A stretch of DNA of 64,000 nucleotides from Planctomycetales bacterium (GTDB lineage: Bacteria > Planctomycetota > Planctomycetia > Pirellulales > Pirellulaceae), in NCBI GenBank assembly GCA_020427005.1, contig JAGQOY010000009.1, positions 22,495 to 86,494 on the forward strand, read 5' to 3'. Below the pieces are notes generated by a model that searched no databases, was not told the DNA's origin, and saw only the letters and a list, made by a program, of their open reading frames with translations. Every line of letters begins with the position of its first letter. The first letter of the stretch is position 1. Of this stretch, positions 47,814 to 56,124 are shown piece by piece. Made by a program: the position numbers and the translations under genes.

Positions 47814-49454
47814 TTAGTTAGCCGGAGTAGCACCAGAGTTGCTTGTGTTCTCTGCAGCTTCTTGGGCAAGTTTCTTTTGGGCTTCGTACCATGCGTGTTC
47901 GGGTCTTGCCAGGATTTCTTCGATCGTTTTATCCACTGCCTCACCAGCTTCAGTCTGCCCATTTTCTCGAGCAGCGTGGGAGATTTCGCGAGCTTGTGGA
48001 ATAAGTTGCATATAGAATCGTTCGGCTACTTCGTACATGCCGTGCCAATGTGCATAATCCGGGGCCATCATTGAAGCACCGTGTCGAGCCCTTCGCCCTT
48101 CGTGGTGCCACAAGTAGAACCAAGTCCACTCGATCTCTTCGTCGAATTCTGTCTTTGTAAGTAGTTCTAGCTCATGAAGTTGATTCATCAGAGTAACGCC
48201 GGGCTTGGCAAATTTTTCGTTGTAATTGACAACGAAATCGTCGTATTGCTTATAGAACGCCGCGACGTAGGCCGGGGTGTGGCAGTGTAGGCAAACATCT
48301 TGCATTTGTTGCCGTTTGTCCTGCCACGTACTCTTCACCTCTTCCAGCCGTTGTTGTGGGTCAGTCGTTTTAACAACTTCTCCGTTTGAATTTGTATCCA
48401 TGACTAGGGACACAGGGGGGCGATTCGTCCAAGAAAGCCTTTGTCCGGGGTCGTGCGTCACCTTGCCTCCGTTTCGGGAATGGCCAGACATATGGCACGT
48501 GGCACAAGTCGGCGCCTGCGTATAAGTCTCGCCGAGTATCCATTCATGTGCATCGAGATTCATGTGATCTTTCAAGTCTCGGAAGGCCACGCCGTGTTTT
48601 GATTCCTCATAGATTTCTTTTTGCGGGTGGTCTGGACCGAGGTGACATTTGCCACAATTCTCAGGTTGTCGGGCGCGACGCGGAGAGAAATCATGCCGAG
48701 AGTGGCACGCAGAGCAACTACCGCGGGAACCATCCAGATTAAGACGACCAATACCTGTATTAGGCCATGAGCTGGCGACTAAGATGGGGCGTCCAGTAGT
48801 ATCTCGCTTGATTTGGGCAACCGCGGCCTTGTTGGTTGGCCGTCCGGTCGTTTCGTCTGGCGCGAGTTGATCGACAGTGATTAGGCTGCCGTCTGCGGCT
48901 TCAAGGGCAATTTTGCTGCCGTGGCATTGCTTGCAGCCCACATCAACACTGGCCATGCCGTTTACCAGGGTAATGTCGCGTCCCGGAGTAGGTGCGTGTG
49001 GATTGAAGGGCTGTCGTGCGCCTTCTACGGTTTCAGCCAGAAAGTTGTCCAAGGAGGCCAAGATGTTTCCAGCCCGGGCATGGTGGCTAGCCAAGAATTC
49101 AGTCGTTTCCGTTTTGTGGCAGTTGCCGCAGTCTTTCGGGGTCACAATTGTCGCGATCAACTCACCGAAGTGATTGAAGCCATCCGCATCTTCTTCGTGG
49201 GCGCGATGGCACTCAACGCAGCCAACTCCTTTAGCTGCATGCGTACTGCCTTGCCAATGATCAATAATTCCCGGTGAAGCCTGGCGATGGCAGTCAACAC
49301 AGGCTTTGGAATTGGCGGGAACGGCAACCGCGTGGGCTGCCAAGCCGGCCTCCTCGCGTCGTCGCGTAACCTCCATCCACTGAACGAATACCAGGCTTGC
49401 AAGGAACAACAGGCCAAGAATTCCAATAATGAACTGTTTTGTTTTGAGACTCAT
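47814..49454 (-). CDS. Membrane-anchored octaheme cytochrome c, hydroxylamine oxidoreductase-like
   Basis: 546 residues. A membrane anchor at about 8-25 is followed by eight CXXCH heme sites (Cys52, 79, 109, 174, 247, 267, 317, 388), the number and spacing style of the HAO/octaheme family. After the last heme comes MMAPDYAHWHGMYEVAERFYMQLIP, the HAO-type C-terminal block; whether Tyr467 corresponds to the crosslinking Tyr of oxidative HAO needs an alignment. Family members oxidise hydroxylamine or hydrazine, or reduce nitrite/hydroxylamine. It is the last gene of a Rieske-cytochrome b-octaheme operon, so it likely exchanges electrons with the quinone pool through that module. Probably periplasmic. 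Confidence 0.9.
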   Translation of the reverse strand: MSLKTKQFIIGILGLLFLASLVFVQWMEVTRRREEAGLAAHAVAVPANSKACVDCHRQASPGIIDHWQGSTHAAKGVGCVECHRAHEEDADGFNHFGELIATIVTPKDCGNCHKTETTEFLASHHARAGNILASLDNFLAETVEGARQPFNPHAPTPGRDITLVNGMASVDVGCKQCHGSKIALEAADGSLITVDQLAPDETTGRPTNKAAVAQIKRDTTGRPILVASSWPNTGIGRLNLDGSRGSCSACHSRHDFSPRRARQPENCGKCHLGPDHPQKEIYEESKHGVAFRDLKDHMNLDAHEWILGETYTQAPTCATCHMSGHSRNGGKVTHDPGQRLSWTNRPPVSLVMDTNSNGEVVKTTDPQQRLEEVKSTWQDKRQQMQDVCLHCHTPAYVAAFYKQYDDFVVNYNEKFAKPGVTLMNQLHELELLTKTEFDEEIEWTWFYLWHHEGRRARHGASMMAPDYAHWHGMYEVAERFYMQLIPQAREISHAARENGQTEAGEAVDKTIEEILARPEHAWYEAQKKLAQEAAENTSNSGATPAN

Positions 49455-49496
49455 ATTTGTCGCGCCGTGTTTTTTGACTGTGAATATGCGCTGTTG

Positions 49497-50555
49497 TTAG
49501 TGGGCCACAGCGGCTTCCCAGACAGTCAAACCAACAAGAATAAAGGTTGCCAAGATTCCGATATAGACACTGATTTCTGGTTTGCCTGTTACCTTTCTTA
49601 GGAGCGCATCGATCCAAGGCCACAAGAACATTGCAGCCACGATGAATCCGGTGCTGATAACCGCAAAGCTCAATGAGAATAGTTTTAGCCATCGGAAGGA
49701 GACGTAAAAGAACCACTCAGGCTTGATTACTTCTGGCGTTGTAAGCGGGTCCGCCTTCGGGCCCATCGAAGCAGGCAATACCGTGGCCAATGCGCTAAGT
49801 AGAATCATTAAGACCAGTCCGATGAGTAGCTCCGTAAGCATGTGGTCTGGAAAAAAATCAAAGTGTTTTGGCTTTTCCGGAGGTTCGTCACCGAATTCGA
49901 ATTCAGTAACCCCATGAAGCCGAATGAAAAGGATGTGGACGCCGACAAGCAGCATGATAGAGGCTGGCAAAACAGCTGCGTGCAGGATGTAAAAACGCGA
50001 CAAAGTCCGTTCGTTGTAGCTCTCACCCCCAAGCAACATCTGCTTGGCAAAGCTTCCGATAATCGGAACGGCGTCGCTAATATTAGCCGCTACAGTTGCT
50101 CCCCAATAACTCAATTGCTCGAAGACCAAACTATAGCCCGTAAAACCAGTGAGCAAAGTGCAACAAAGTAGCATCATCCCGATGACCCAGTTGAGCTCTC
50201 GTGGTCGACGATATGCACCAGTGAAATAGACTCGCATCTGATGCAAGATGACGGCCGCAATCATGAGCGTGGCTGCCCACTTATGCAGGCTACGCAAATA
50301 CCAGCCAAAGGCCGCATGATTGGTGATGTAGTCAACCGACTCATATGCGGTTGCGGGGGAAGGCTGATAGTAGAAAGCCAACAGAATACCGCTAACGATT
50401 TGAACGACAAATAAATAGGCTGGCGTACCACCTAATGCGAACCACCATCGTTTCAAATGATTGGGTACTGGTTCGTTAGTCAATTCGCGCAGTTGCGCAG
50501 TATTGATAGGTATTCGCTCTGTTAGCCATTGCCTGGGACTCATCGCTGCTGGCAC
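49497..50555 (-). CDS. Cytochrome b (b6-type plus C-terminal part) of a Rieske/cytochrome b complex
   Basis: 352 residues, about eight membrane segments. Heme ligands: His91/His105 (14 apart) and His192/His207 (15 apart), the b6-type spacing. The quinol-site motif reads PEWF (279-282) instead of PEWY. The position of the b6 heme-c_i Cys (in YCLGG) is Ala40 (WFALGG), so no covalent c_i heme is expected. The C-terminal part corresponds to subunit IV fused on. It lies 6 bases after the Rieske gene and 42 before the octaheme gene. Confidence 0.92.
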   Translation of the reverse strand: MPAAMSPRQWLTERIPINTAQLRELTNEPVPNHLKRWWFALGGTPAYLFVVQIVSGILLAFYYQPSPATAYESVDYITNHAAFGWYLRSLHKWAATLMIAAVILHQMRVYFTGAYRRPRELNWVIGMMLLCCTLLTGFTGYSLVFEQLSYWGATVAANISDAVPIIGSFAKQMLLGGESYNERTLSRFYILHAAVLPASIMLLVGVHILFIRLHGVTEFEFGDEPPEKPKHFDFFPDHMLTELLIGLVLMILLSALATVLPASMGPKADPLTTPEVIKPEWFFYVSFRWLKLFSLSFAVISTGFIVAAMFLWPWIDALLRKVTGKPEISVYIGILATFILVGLTVWEAAVAH

Positions 50556-50561
50556 TCCATG

Positions 50562-51053
50562 TCAGGCTATCGATTCTGCTGGCAACGAAATGTATAGCAG
50601 GCCGTTTTCAATCTTCAGGGGATATTTCTTGAGAGATTGATTGGCGGCCGCCGGAGGTCCTCCTGTAGCCTTGCCGCCGGAATCAAAGATCCCATTGTGG
50701 CAAGGGCAAAAAAAGCGATTGTTGTTGGCTTCCCAGTGAACTGCACAACCAAGATGTGGACAAACACTTGAGAGTGCAACAAAGTTCTCAAGCGAATCAC
50801 CGGTGGCTTGGCGGGCAACTACAATTCGAGCACCACCAGGAGTACGGTAGGAAAGCGATTGCCCCACTACTAGGTTTTCGAGTGTTGCAACAAATTGCCA
50901 ATTATCCGGATGGTTGGAAGGGAACAAGAAGCGACCGGCGATCGCTGCTAGAGTTCCATAGCCGGCTGCTAGGCCTCCAAACATGGTCATGGATGAGACC
51001 CAACTTAGAAATCCCCTCCGTGGGGTGCCTTTGGGTTGTGTCTCGGATTCCAT
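50562..51053 (-). CDS. Rieske 2Fe-2S protein
   Basis: 163 residues, start ATG 51053. A twin-arginine motif (RRGFLSW, 12-18) and one membrane segment (about 20-40) fit an N-terminally anchored, Tat-exported Rieske protein. Cluster motifs are complete: Cys98-x-His100-x2-Cys103 (CPHLGC) and Cys116-x-Cys118-His119 (CPCH); ligands C98, H100, C116 and H119, disulfide C103-C118. First gene of the operon with cytochrome b and the octaheme cytochrome; it takes electrons from quinol oxidation at cytochrome b. Confidence 0.95.
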   Translation of the reverse strand: MESETQPKGTPRRGFLSWVSSMTMFGGLAAGYGTLAAIAGRFLFPSNHPDNWQFVATLENLVVGQSLSYRTPGGARIVVARQATGDSLENFVALSSVCPHLGCAVHWEANNNRFFCPCHNGIFDSGGKATGGPPAAANQSLKKYPLKIENGLLYISLPAESIA

Positions 51054-51268
51054 AAGACCGGTCTTCCGTAACTTTCAATGGAAAAAGTAAACAAATTCGT
51101 TGATTTCATCTCAGCGTCCGCCAGTAAAACTTCACACACAACTACGGACTGCTTGGATGTGGGCAGTTTATAGCAATAGTTTACCCGAGAGTCAACTATT
51201 CCTTGCGGCTGAGTCCGTGCAAATTTATTGCGAAACTCAACCACTGAGGGGGTAATCGGCTTCCAAAA

Positions 51269-51294
51269 GTCAATACACTGGTTCATGTATTGAC
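51269..51294. promoter_or_regulatory. 9-8-9 inverted repeat, candidate Rrf2 operator
   Basis: GTCAATACA (51269-51277) and TGTATTGAC (51286-51294) are perfect inverted repeats with an 8-base spacer. It lies 29 bases before the Rrf2 start and about 216 before the Rieske start, in the divergent control region. Rrf2 dimers bind such dyads. The right arm ends in TTGAC, a possible -35 box for the Rrf2 gene. Confidence 0.6.
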
Positions 51295-51323
51295 CTCTCA
51301 TTTTTCGATTCGGTTTTGTGCCC

Positions 51324-51758
51324 ATGTTAAGTTCGACGGCGGAATATGCGTTGCGGGTGGCCGTGTATCTCGCTGTCCATGCGGATTGCAGACCCACTCG
51401 AAAAGAGATTGCCGTGGCCTCCGGTATCCCCGTGGCTTACTTAGTAAAAGTACTGCGAAAACTCGAGCTCTCACAACTGATTCAATCTAAAAGAGGGCCA
51501 GGCGGAGGTTATTCCCTGACCAAGGAGCCCGGAGAAATCTCGGCATTCGATGTAATTTCTGCTGTGGCTGAGATCCCACGCATTAAGAAATGTCCGCTGG
51601 GGTTATCGAACCACTTACGACTTTGTCCTCTGCACGCAAGACTGGATAGTGTCGCGAGGCTTGCAGAAGAAGCCTATCGGCAAACACCGCTGACAGACCT
51701 GCTACCTACAGAAGTCAGAGAAGAATGTGAATTTCCAAAACGCCAGCTCCCATCATGA
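51324..51758 (+). CDS. Rrf2-family transcriptional regulator (NsrR/IscR-like)
   Basis: 144 residues from ATG 51324 (frame open to GTG 51318). Winged helix: SSTAEYALRVAVYLAVHA, EIAVASGIPVAYLVKVLRKLE, and RGPGGGYSL as the wing. The Fe-S region keeps Cys90 and Cys101 (CPLG...CPLH) but lacks the middle Cys of the usual three-Cys set. Rrf2 proteins of this kind sense Fe-S status, NO or redox. Divergent from the Rieske operon with a perfect dyad in between, so it probably controls that operon and itself. Confidence 0.9.
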   Translation: MLSSTAEYALRVAVYLAVHADCRPTRKEIAVASGIPVAYLVKVLRKLELSQLIQSKRGPGGGYSLTKEPGEISAFDVISAVAEIPRIKKCPLGLSNHLRLCPLHARLDSVARLAEEAYRQTPLTDLLPTEVREECEFPKRQLPS

Positions 51759-51946
51759 ACTTCGTTGAGGTGTTGCTTAGACTTCGACTCAGCAGGCTAC
51801 GAGTGATGGTTCACTTCTGGAAGGTTTGGCAGCGTATCCCTGCGGTACCTTGACCATTGTGCTTAGTGGCGTAAAACAAGTCTCTTGGCAACCAACCAAC
51901 GTCGAGAAATCGATCCGTTTTCCTCTGAATAGAAAAGTGTTAACCA

Positions 51947-53518
51947 GTGAGTGAGAACCTACGAATTCGCAGAGCTATTCTCAGTGTCAGCGACAAAATG
52001 GGGTTGGCTGATTTTGCTTCGGGGCTTACTGCCGCCGGAGTCCAACTGTATTCCACTGGTGGAACCCGACGATACCTAAGTGAACATGGTATCGAGTCTA
52101 TTGAGGTGTCGGAATATACAGGGTTCCCAGAAATGATGGACGGGCGAGTCAAGACGCTGCATCCAAAAATATTTGGTGGGATACTTGGCAGACGCGATGA
52201 AGTAGAAGATTTAAGATCAATGCAAGATGAAGGGATTCTCAGTTTTGATTTGGTGGTAGTCAATCTCTACCCGTTTGAAGCCACAATTGCTCGTCCTGGA
52301 GTGACACGCGAACAGGCAATTGAACAAATTGATATTGGTGGTCCAAGCTTGATTCGCGCTGCAGCAAAGAACCACCAGTGGGTGACCGTAGCAACGAGTT
52401 CGGAGCAGTATAGTTCCATTCTTGAAGATATCGCTAACCATGGAGGTACAAGTTTGGCGCTACGTCGGCGCTTGGCAATGGAAGCCTACACGCTGACTTG
52501 TAACTACGATCAAGTGATTTCGGATTACTTCCGCAACGAAAGTGCCAGCCACGAATTTCCAGCGAAAATGACTCTACGACTGGAGCGTAAAAGTCAACTC
52601 AGATACGGCGAAAATCCACATCAAAAGGCCGCCGTGTATCGCCTTGCGAATTCAAGAGAAGCCGGAGTAGTGAACGCGCGGCATATACATGGTAAGGAGT
52701 TGTCGTATAACAATCTTCTGGACCTGGATAGCGCTCTTGCCATTGTTCGGGGAGTTAGCCAACCGGCGGTATCTGTGATCAAGCACAACAATCCATGTGG
52801 GGCAGCCACCAGTGCTCAGCTACATTTGGCTACTCGCAAGGCTCTCGATGGCGATCCCGTAAGCGCTTTTGGTAGTGTTTTGGGTTTCAATCGAACCGTG
52901 GATGCTGAAACGGCTGAAGTGTTGGTGGAACCTGGCCGTTTTATTGAGGCCATCATTGCCCCAGATTTTGCTGCTGGAGCCGTTGGGATCTTAACAACTC
53001 GTCCTAAGTGGAAAGACAATGTGAGGCTCATGCAAGTCGGCCACTTGGCGGGCCCTTCCTCGGAGTTAACGATACGTTGTGTGGCCGGCGGAGCTTTGGT
53101 ACAGGAAGCCGATACCTTGCCAGATTTTCAGAATCAATGGCGAACTGTAACAGATGTTCCGGTGGCAAATGAGCTATGGGAAGATCTTCAATTCGCTTGG
53201 GAAATGGTACGTCACGTAAAGAGCAATGCGATTGTTTTGGGGAGAGACACTTCACTGGTGGGTGTTGGGGCGGGGCAGATGAGTCGTGTGGATAGCGTAG
53301 AAATTGCCATTCGAAAAGCGGGTGACCGTGCGGTAGGTAGCGTGCTAGCGTCAGATGCATTCTTCCCCTTCCCCGATTCGATTCAGGCTGCAGCGGAAGC
53401 TGGGATAGTAGCCATCATCCAACCCGGCGGTTCGCGCCGCGATGATGAAGTTGTGGCTGCCTGCAATCAGTTCCAGATTCCCATGGTCTTTACTGGAGCT
53501 AGGCATTTCAAACACTAG
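51947..53518 (+). CDS. purH: Bifunctional AICAR transformylase / IMP cyclohydrolase
   Basis: Catalyses the last two steps of IMP synthesis in the cytosol. 523 residues from GTG 51947. N-terminal MGS-like cyclohydrolase domain (RAILSVSDKMGLADFASGL, GTRRYLSEHGI, DGRVKTLHPKIFGGIL); C-terminal transformylase with VIKHNNPCGAA (catalytic Lys-His) and the end block AGIVAIIQPGGSRRDDEVVAAC. Length and order are normal. It stands alone, downstream of the Rrf2 gene. Confidence 0.97.
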   Translation: MSENLRIRRAILSVSDKMGLADFASGLTAAGVQLYSTGGTRRYLSEHGIESIEVSEYTGFPEMMDGRVKTLHPKIFGGILGRRDEVEDLRSMQDEGILSFDLVVVNLYPFEATIARPGVTREQAIEQIDIGGPSLIRAAAKNHQWVTVATSSEQYSSILEDIANHGGTSLALRRRLAMEAYTLTCNYDQVISDYFRNESASHEFPAKMTLRLERKSQLRYGENPHQKAAVYRLANSREAGVVNARHIHGKELSYNNLLDLDSALAIVRGVSQPAVSVIKHNNPCGAATSAQLHLATRKALDGDPVSAFGSVLGFNRTVDAETAEVLVEPGRFIEAIIAPDFAAGAVGILTTRPKWKDNVRLMQVGHLAGPSSELTIRCVAGGALVQEADTLPDFQNQWRTVTDVPVANELWEDLQFAWEMVRHVKSNAIVLGRDTSLVGVGAGQMSRVDSVEIAIRKAGDRAVGSVLASDAFFPFPDSIQAAAEAGIVAIIQPGGSRRDDEVVAACNQFQIPMVFTGARHFKH

Positions 53519-53599
53519 CCGGGAATCGCAGTTGGTGATTCTTTGCCACAATGGCTCTGAATACTTCGAAATTCGTTTGCATCGATGATTCCCGAAAAT

Positions 53600-53627
53600 C
53601 CGGGTAATTCTCTCAGAGAATTCCCGG
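53600..53627. terminator. Strong hairpin downstream of purH
   Basis: CCGGG, one bulged T, AATTCTC, loop TCA, GAGAATT, CCCGG: a 12-bp stem about 80 bases after the purH stop. On the minus strand it is followed by ATTTTC; on the plus strand no clear T-run follows, so it may be a structural end or attenuation element rather than a simple terminator. Confidence 0.45.
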
Positions 53628-53814
53628 TAACCGTCCAAGCTTTGGAGAGCCGGAAATGAGGCTTCGTGTGCGTTTCCCATACAGTGGATCCATGTGTTCC
53701 ATGTTCGTCGCGGCGATTTAGGGCCCAAAAGTCAGTTGGCAGAGTCACAAATCTGAGTTTTCTGCTATAAATTACGCCCTTACTGGCGGAGCAAGCGGAA
53801 GGACTTTCCAGCCT

Positions 53815-54597
53815 ATGGCAGATATTTTGGAAAAGATCGTGGCAACCAAGAAACGCGAGGTGGAAATTGCCATTCGCGCACGTCCGCTGCGAGACTTAAT
53901 GCGACAGGCTGAGAAAGCCCCACCTCCGTTGGACTTTATTGCCCCTCTGCGCGATGCGCCACCGATTCGCCTTATCGCCGAAGTTAAGAAAGCCAGTCCT
54001 TCCAAGGGAGTGATTCGCCAAGACTTCCAGCATGTTGATATCGCGCGTGCTTACGCTTCGGCCGGTGCCAGCTGCATAAGCGTATTAACTGATGAATCGT
54101 ATTTTCAAGGCGCACTACAGTATCTGACGGATATTCGTTCCTCGGTTGATGTGCCCCTGTTGAGGAAGGACTTTATAGTTCATCCCTATCAAATTTTCGA
54201 AGCTAGAGTGGCGGGTGCTGATGCAGTTTTGTTGATCGCGGAGTGCCTGAATCGTCAGGAACTCAGAGGTCTATATCAGCTGACTCGTGAACTCGGTATG
54301 TCAGCACTGATCGAATTCTACAAGCCCTCTAATCTTGATAACGTGCTGAATACCGGAACAGAACTCGTGGGTATTAACAATCGCAATCTCCAGACTTTTG
54401 AGGTAAACCTACATCACACGGTTGAGCTTAGACGACAAATTGCACCGGAAAAGATAGTGGTAGGGGAAAGCGGGATTCATACGCACGCTGAGGCTCAGTT
54501 GTTACAAGCCAGCCAGGTTCAAGCTATGCTGGTAGGGGAATCGTTGATGAGAAAGCAGGATATTAGCCAAGCAGTTCACGAGTTGCTTGGTCGGTAA
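53815..54597 (+). CDS. trpC: Indole-3-glycerol phosphate synthase
   Basis: Closes the indole ring in tryptophan synthesis (cytosolic TIM barrel). 260 residues from ATG 53815. Family blocks are present: LEKIVATKKREVE, IAEVKKASPSKGVI (catalytic Lys), SVLTDESYFQGALQYL, PLLRKDFIVHPYQI, ELVGINNRNLQTFEV and VVGESGI. No other trp gene is adjacent. The upstream hairpin region is described separately. Confidence 0.97.
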   Translation: MADILEKIVATKKREVEIAIRARPLRDLMRQAEKAPPPLDFIAPLRDAPPIRLIAEVKKASPSKGVIRQDFQHVDIARAYASAGASCISVLTDESYFQGALQYLTDIRSSVDVPLLRKDFIVHPYQIFEARVAGADAVLLIAECLNRQELRGLYQLTRELGMSALIEFYKPSNLDNVLNTGTELVGINNRNLQTFEVNLHHTVELRRQIAPEKIVVGESGIHTHAEAQLLQASQVQAMLVGESLMRKQDISQAVHELLGR

Positions 54598-54644
54598 AAT
54601 CTCGTTTGACGTCCCGATCGACAATTTGACTTTGGGGGATGCAA

Positions 54645-56114
54645 ATGGTCAGCTATCTAAGGCTTGTCACTGCGCGAAGAAGACTGTTCACGCAAATTGT
54701 TCTTATCCTGTCGTCCTGTTTTTTGGTGAGTGGTCCAACTGTATCCGCACAACAGCCAAATATACTCTTTTTGCTAACTGATGACCAACGTTGGGATTCC
54801 TTGGGTTGTTACGGCAATTCGATCGTACACACACCAAACTTGGATGAACTATCTCGGCGCAGCGTGACCTTTGATGCTGCCTTTGTTACTACTGCAATTT
54901 GTGCCACGAATCGAGCATGCATTCTGACGGGGCAATATGCAAGTCGTCACGGTATGTGGGATTTTGATCGGGACATGACTAGCGAACAGCTAGCTCATAC
55001 ATACGCTGGGCTTCTGCACCAAAATGGTTATCGAACGGGTTTCATTGGAAAGTATGGTGTGGGTAATCCACCCGGGCTTCCCGTTTTTGATTTTGATAAG
55101 GGCTTCCCGGGTCAAGGTAATTTTTTCCTCGAGGTCGACGGACAACGTAGACATTTGACGAGTGTCATGGCTGACCAGGCTGAAGAGTTCATTGATAGTT
55201 GCACTATCGAGGCTACTGGGAAATCTCCCTTCTGCCTGTCTATTAGTTTTAAGGCGCCACATGTTCAGGACAGTGCGAGCGTGAAGTCGGATCAGTTTCC
55301 ATTCGATCCACGGCCAGAGATTGCCAATCTCTACACTGGGTTTGATATTCCATTGGCGCCTACTGCTTCCAACACGTACTTCGAACGTCTACCGGATTTC
55401 CTTCAGAATTCAGAAAGCCGCTCACGTTGGGCAGTCAGGTATTGGGGCCCGGCGCGCACTCAAGAATCTCTGAAGGGCTACTATCGCTTGATCTCAGGTG
55501 TTGACCTAGCCATCGGCCGAATTTTGCAGAAACTTGAAAACACCGGCGTGGCTGAAAACACCATCGTGGTCTTCACTTCCGATCACGGTCAGTTCCTGGG
55601 GGAATACGGGCTTGCCGGGAAATGGTTCCCCTACGAACCATCGATACGAGTGCCTCTCATTATTTACGACCCGCGCCTCCCCAGCGCGAGGCGCGGAGTG
55701 CGATCGAGCGAGATTGCATTGAGCATCGATTTGGCACCTACCATGCTTGCCTGGGCCGGCATCGAAGCTCCATCCGCAATGCAAGGAAGAAGCTTGTTAC
55801 CTTTGCTGAGCGATGAATCAATAGATAACTGGCGCGACGATTACTTTTACGAGCACCATTTTCAGCCCCCCGCAGCCTGGAACATGATCTTGCCACGAAG
55901 CGAAGCAGTTCGATCCAAAAAATGGAAATACATCCAGTACATCGATTCAGAACCGGTGGTGGAGCAGTTATTCGATCTCGAGTCAGATTATCTCGAAACA
56001 CACGATCTGTCATCTTCTCCGTCGCATCAGGCAGTTGTGGTGCAGATGCGAGAAAGAATCGCCACTCTAAGGCGAGAATTTCAATCACTGCCTGACGAAA
56101 ATTCGTCGCGATGA
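54645..56114 (+). CDS. Secreted sulfatase with CxTxR modification motif
   Basis: 489 residues from ATG 54645 (GGGGG about 7 bases upstream; ATG 54639 adds two residues). Signal peptide RRLFTQIVLILSSCFLVSG. Sulfatase blocks NILFLLTDDQRWDSLGCYG, the modification site CATNRACILTGQY and GFIGKYG are present, with the late metal-site block NTIVVFTSDHGQFLGEYG. The usual Cys-x-Pro/Ala-x-Arg motif has Thr at the third position (CATNR). It is still likely matured to formylglycine, but the divergence is worth noting. Substrate: sulfated glycan (inference). Confidence 0.9.
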   Translation: MVSYLRLVTARRRLFTQIVLILSSCFLVSGPTVSAQQPNILFLLTDDQRWDSLGCYGNSIVHTPNLDELSRRSVTFDAAFVTTAICATNRACILTGQYASRHGMWDFDRDMTSEQLAHTYAGLLHQNGYRTGFIGKYGVGNPPGLPVFDFDKGFPGQGNFFLEVDGQRRHLTSVMADQAEEFIDSCTIEATGKSPFCLSISFKAPHVQDSASVKSDQFPFDPRPEIANLYTGFDIPLAPTASNTYFERLPDFLQNSESRSRWAVRYWGPARTQESLKGYYRLISGVDLAIGRILQKLENTGVAENTIVVFTSDHGQFLGEYGLAGKWFPYEPSIRVPLIIYDPRLPSARRGVRSSEIALSIDLAPTMLAWAGIEAPSAMQGRSLLPLLSDESIDNWRDDYFYEHHFQPPAAWNMILPRSEAVRSKKWKYIQYIDSEPVVEQLFDLESDYLETHDLSSSPSHQAVVVQMRERIATLRREFQSLPDENSSR

Positions 56115-56124
56115 AACAAGAACC

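Noticed and set aside
51005..51397. 130-codon minus-strand frame across the Rieske leader
   Set aside because: Overlaps both the Rrf2 and Rieske genes and has no family signature; probably chance, although a leader peptide cannot be excluded.
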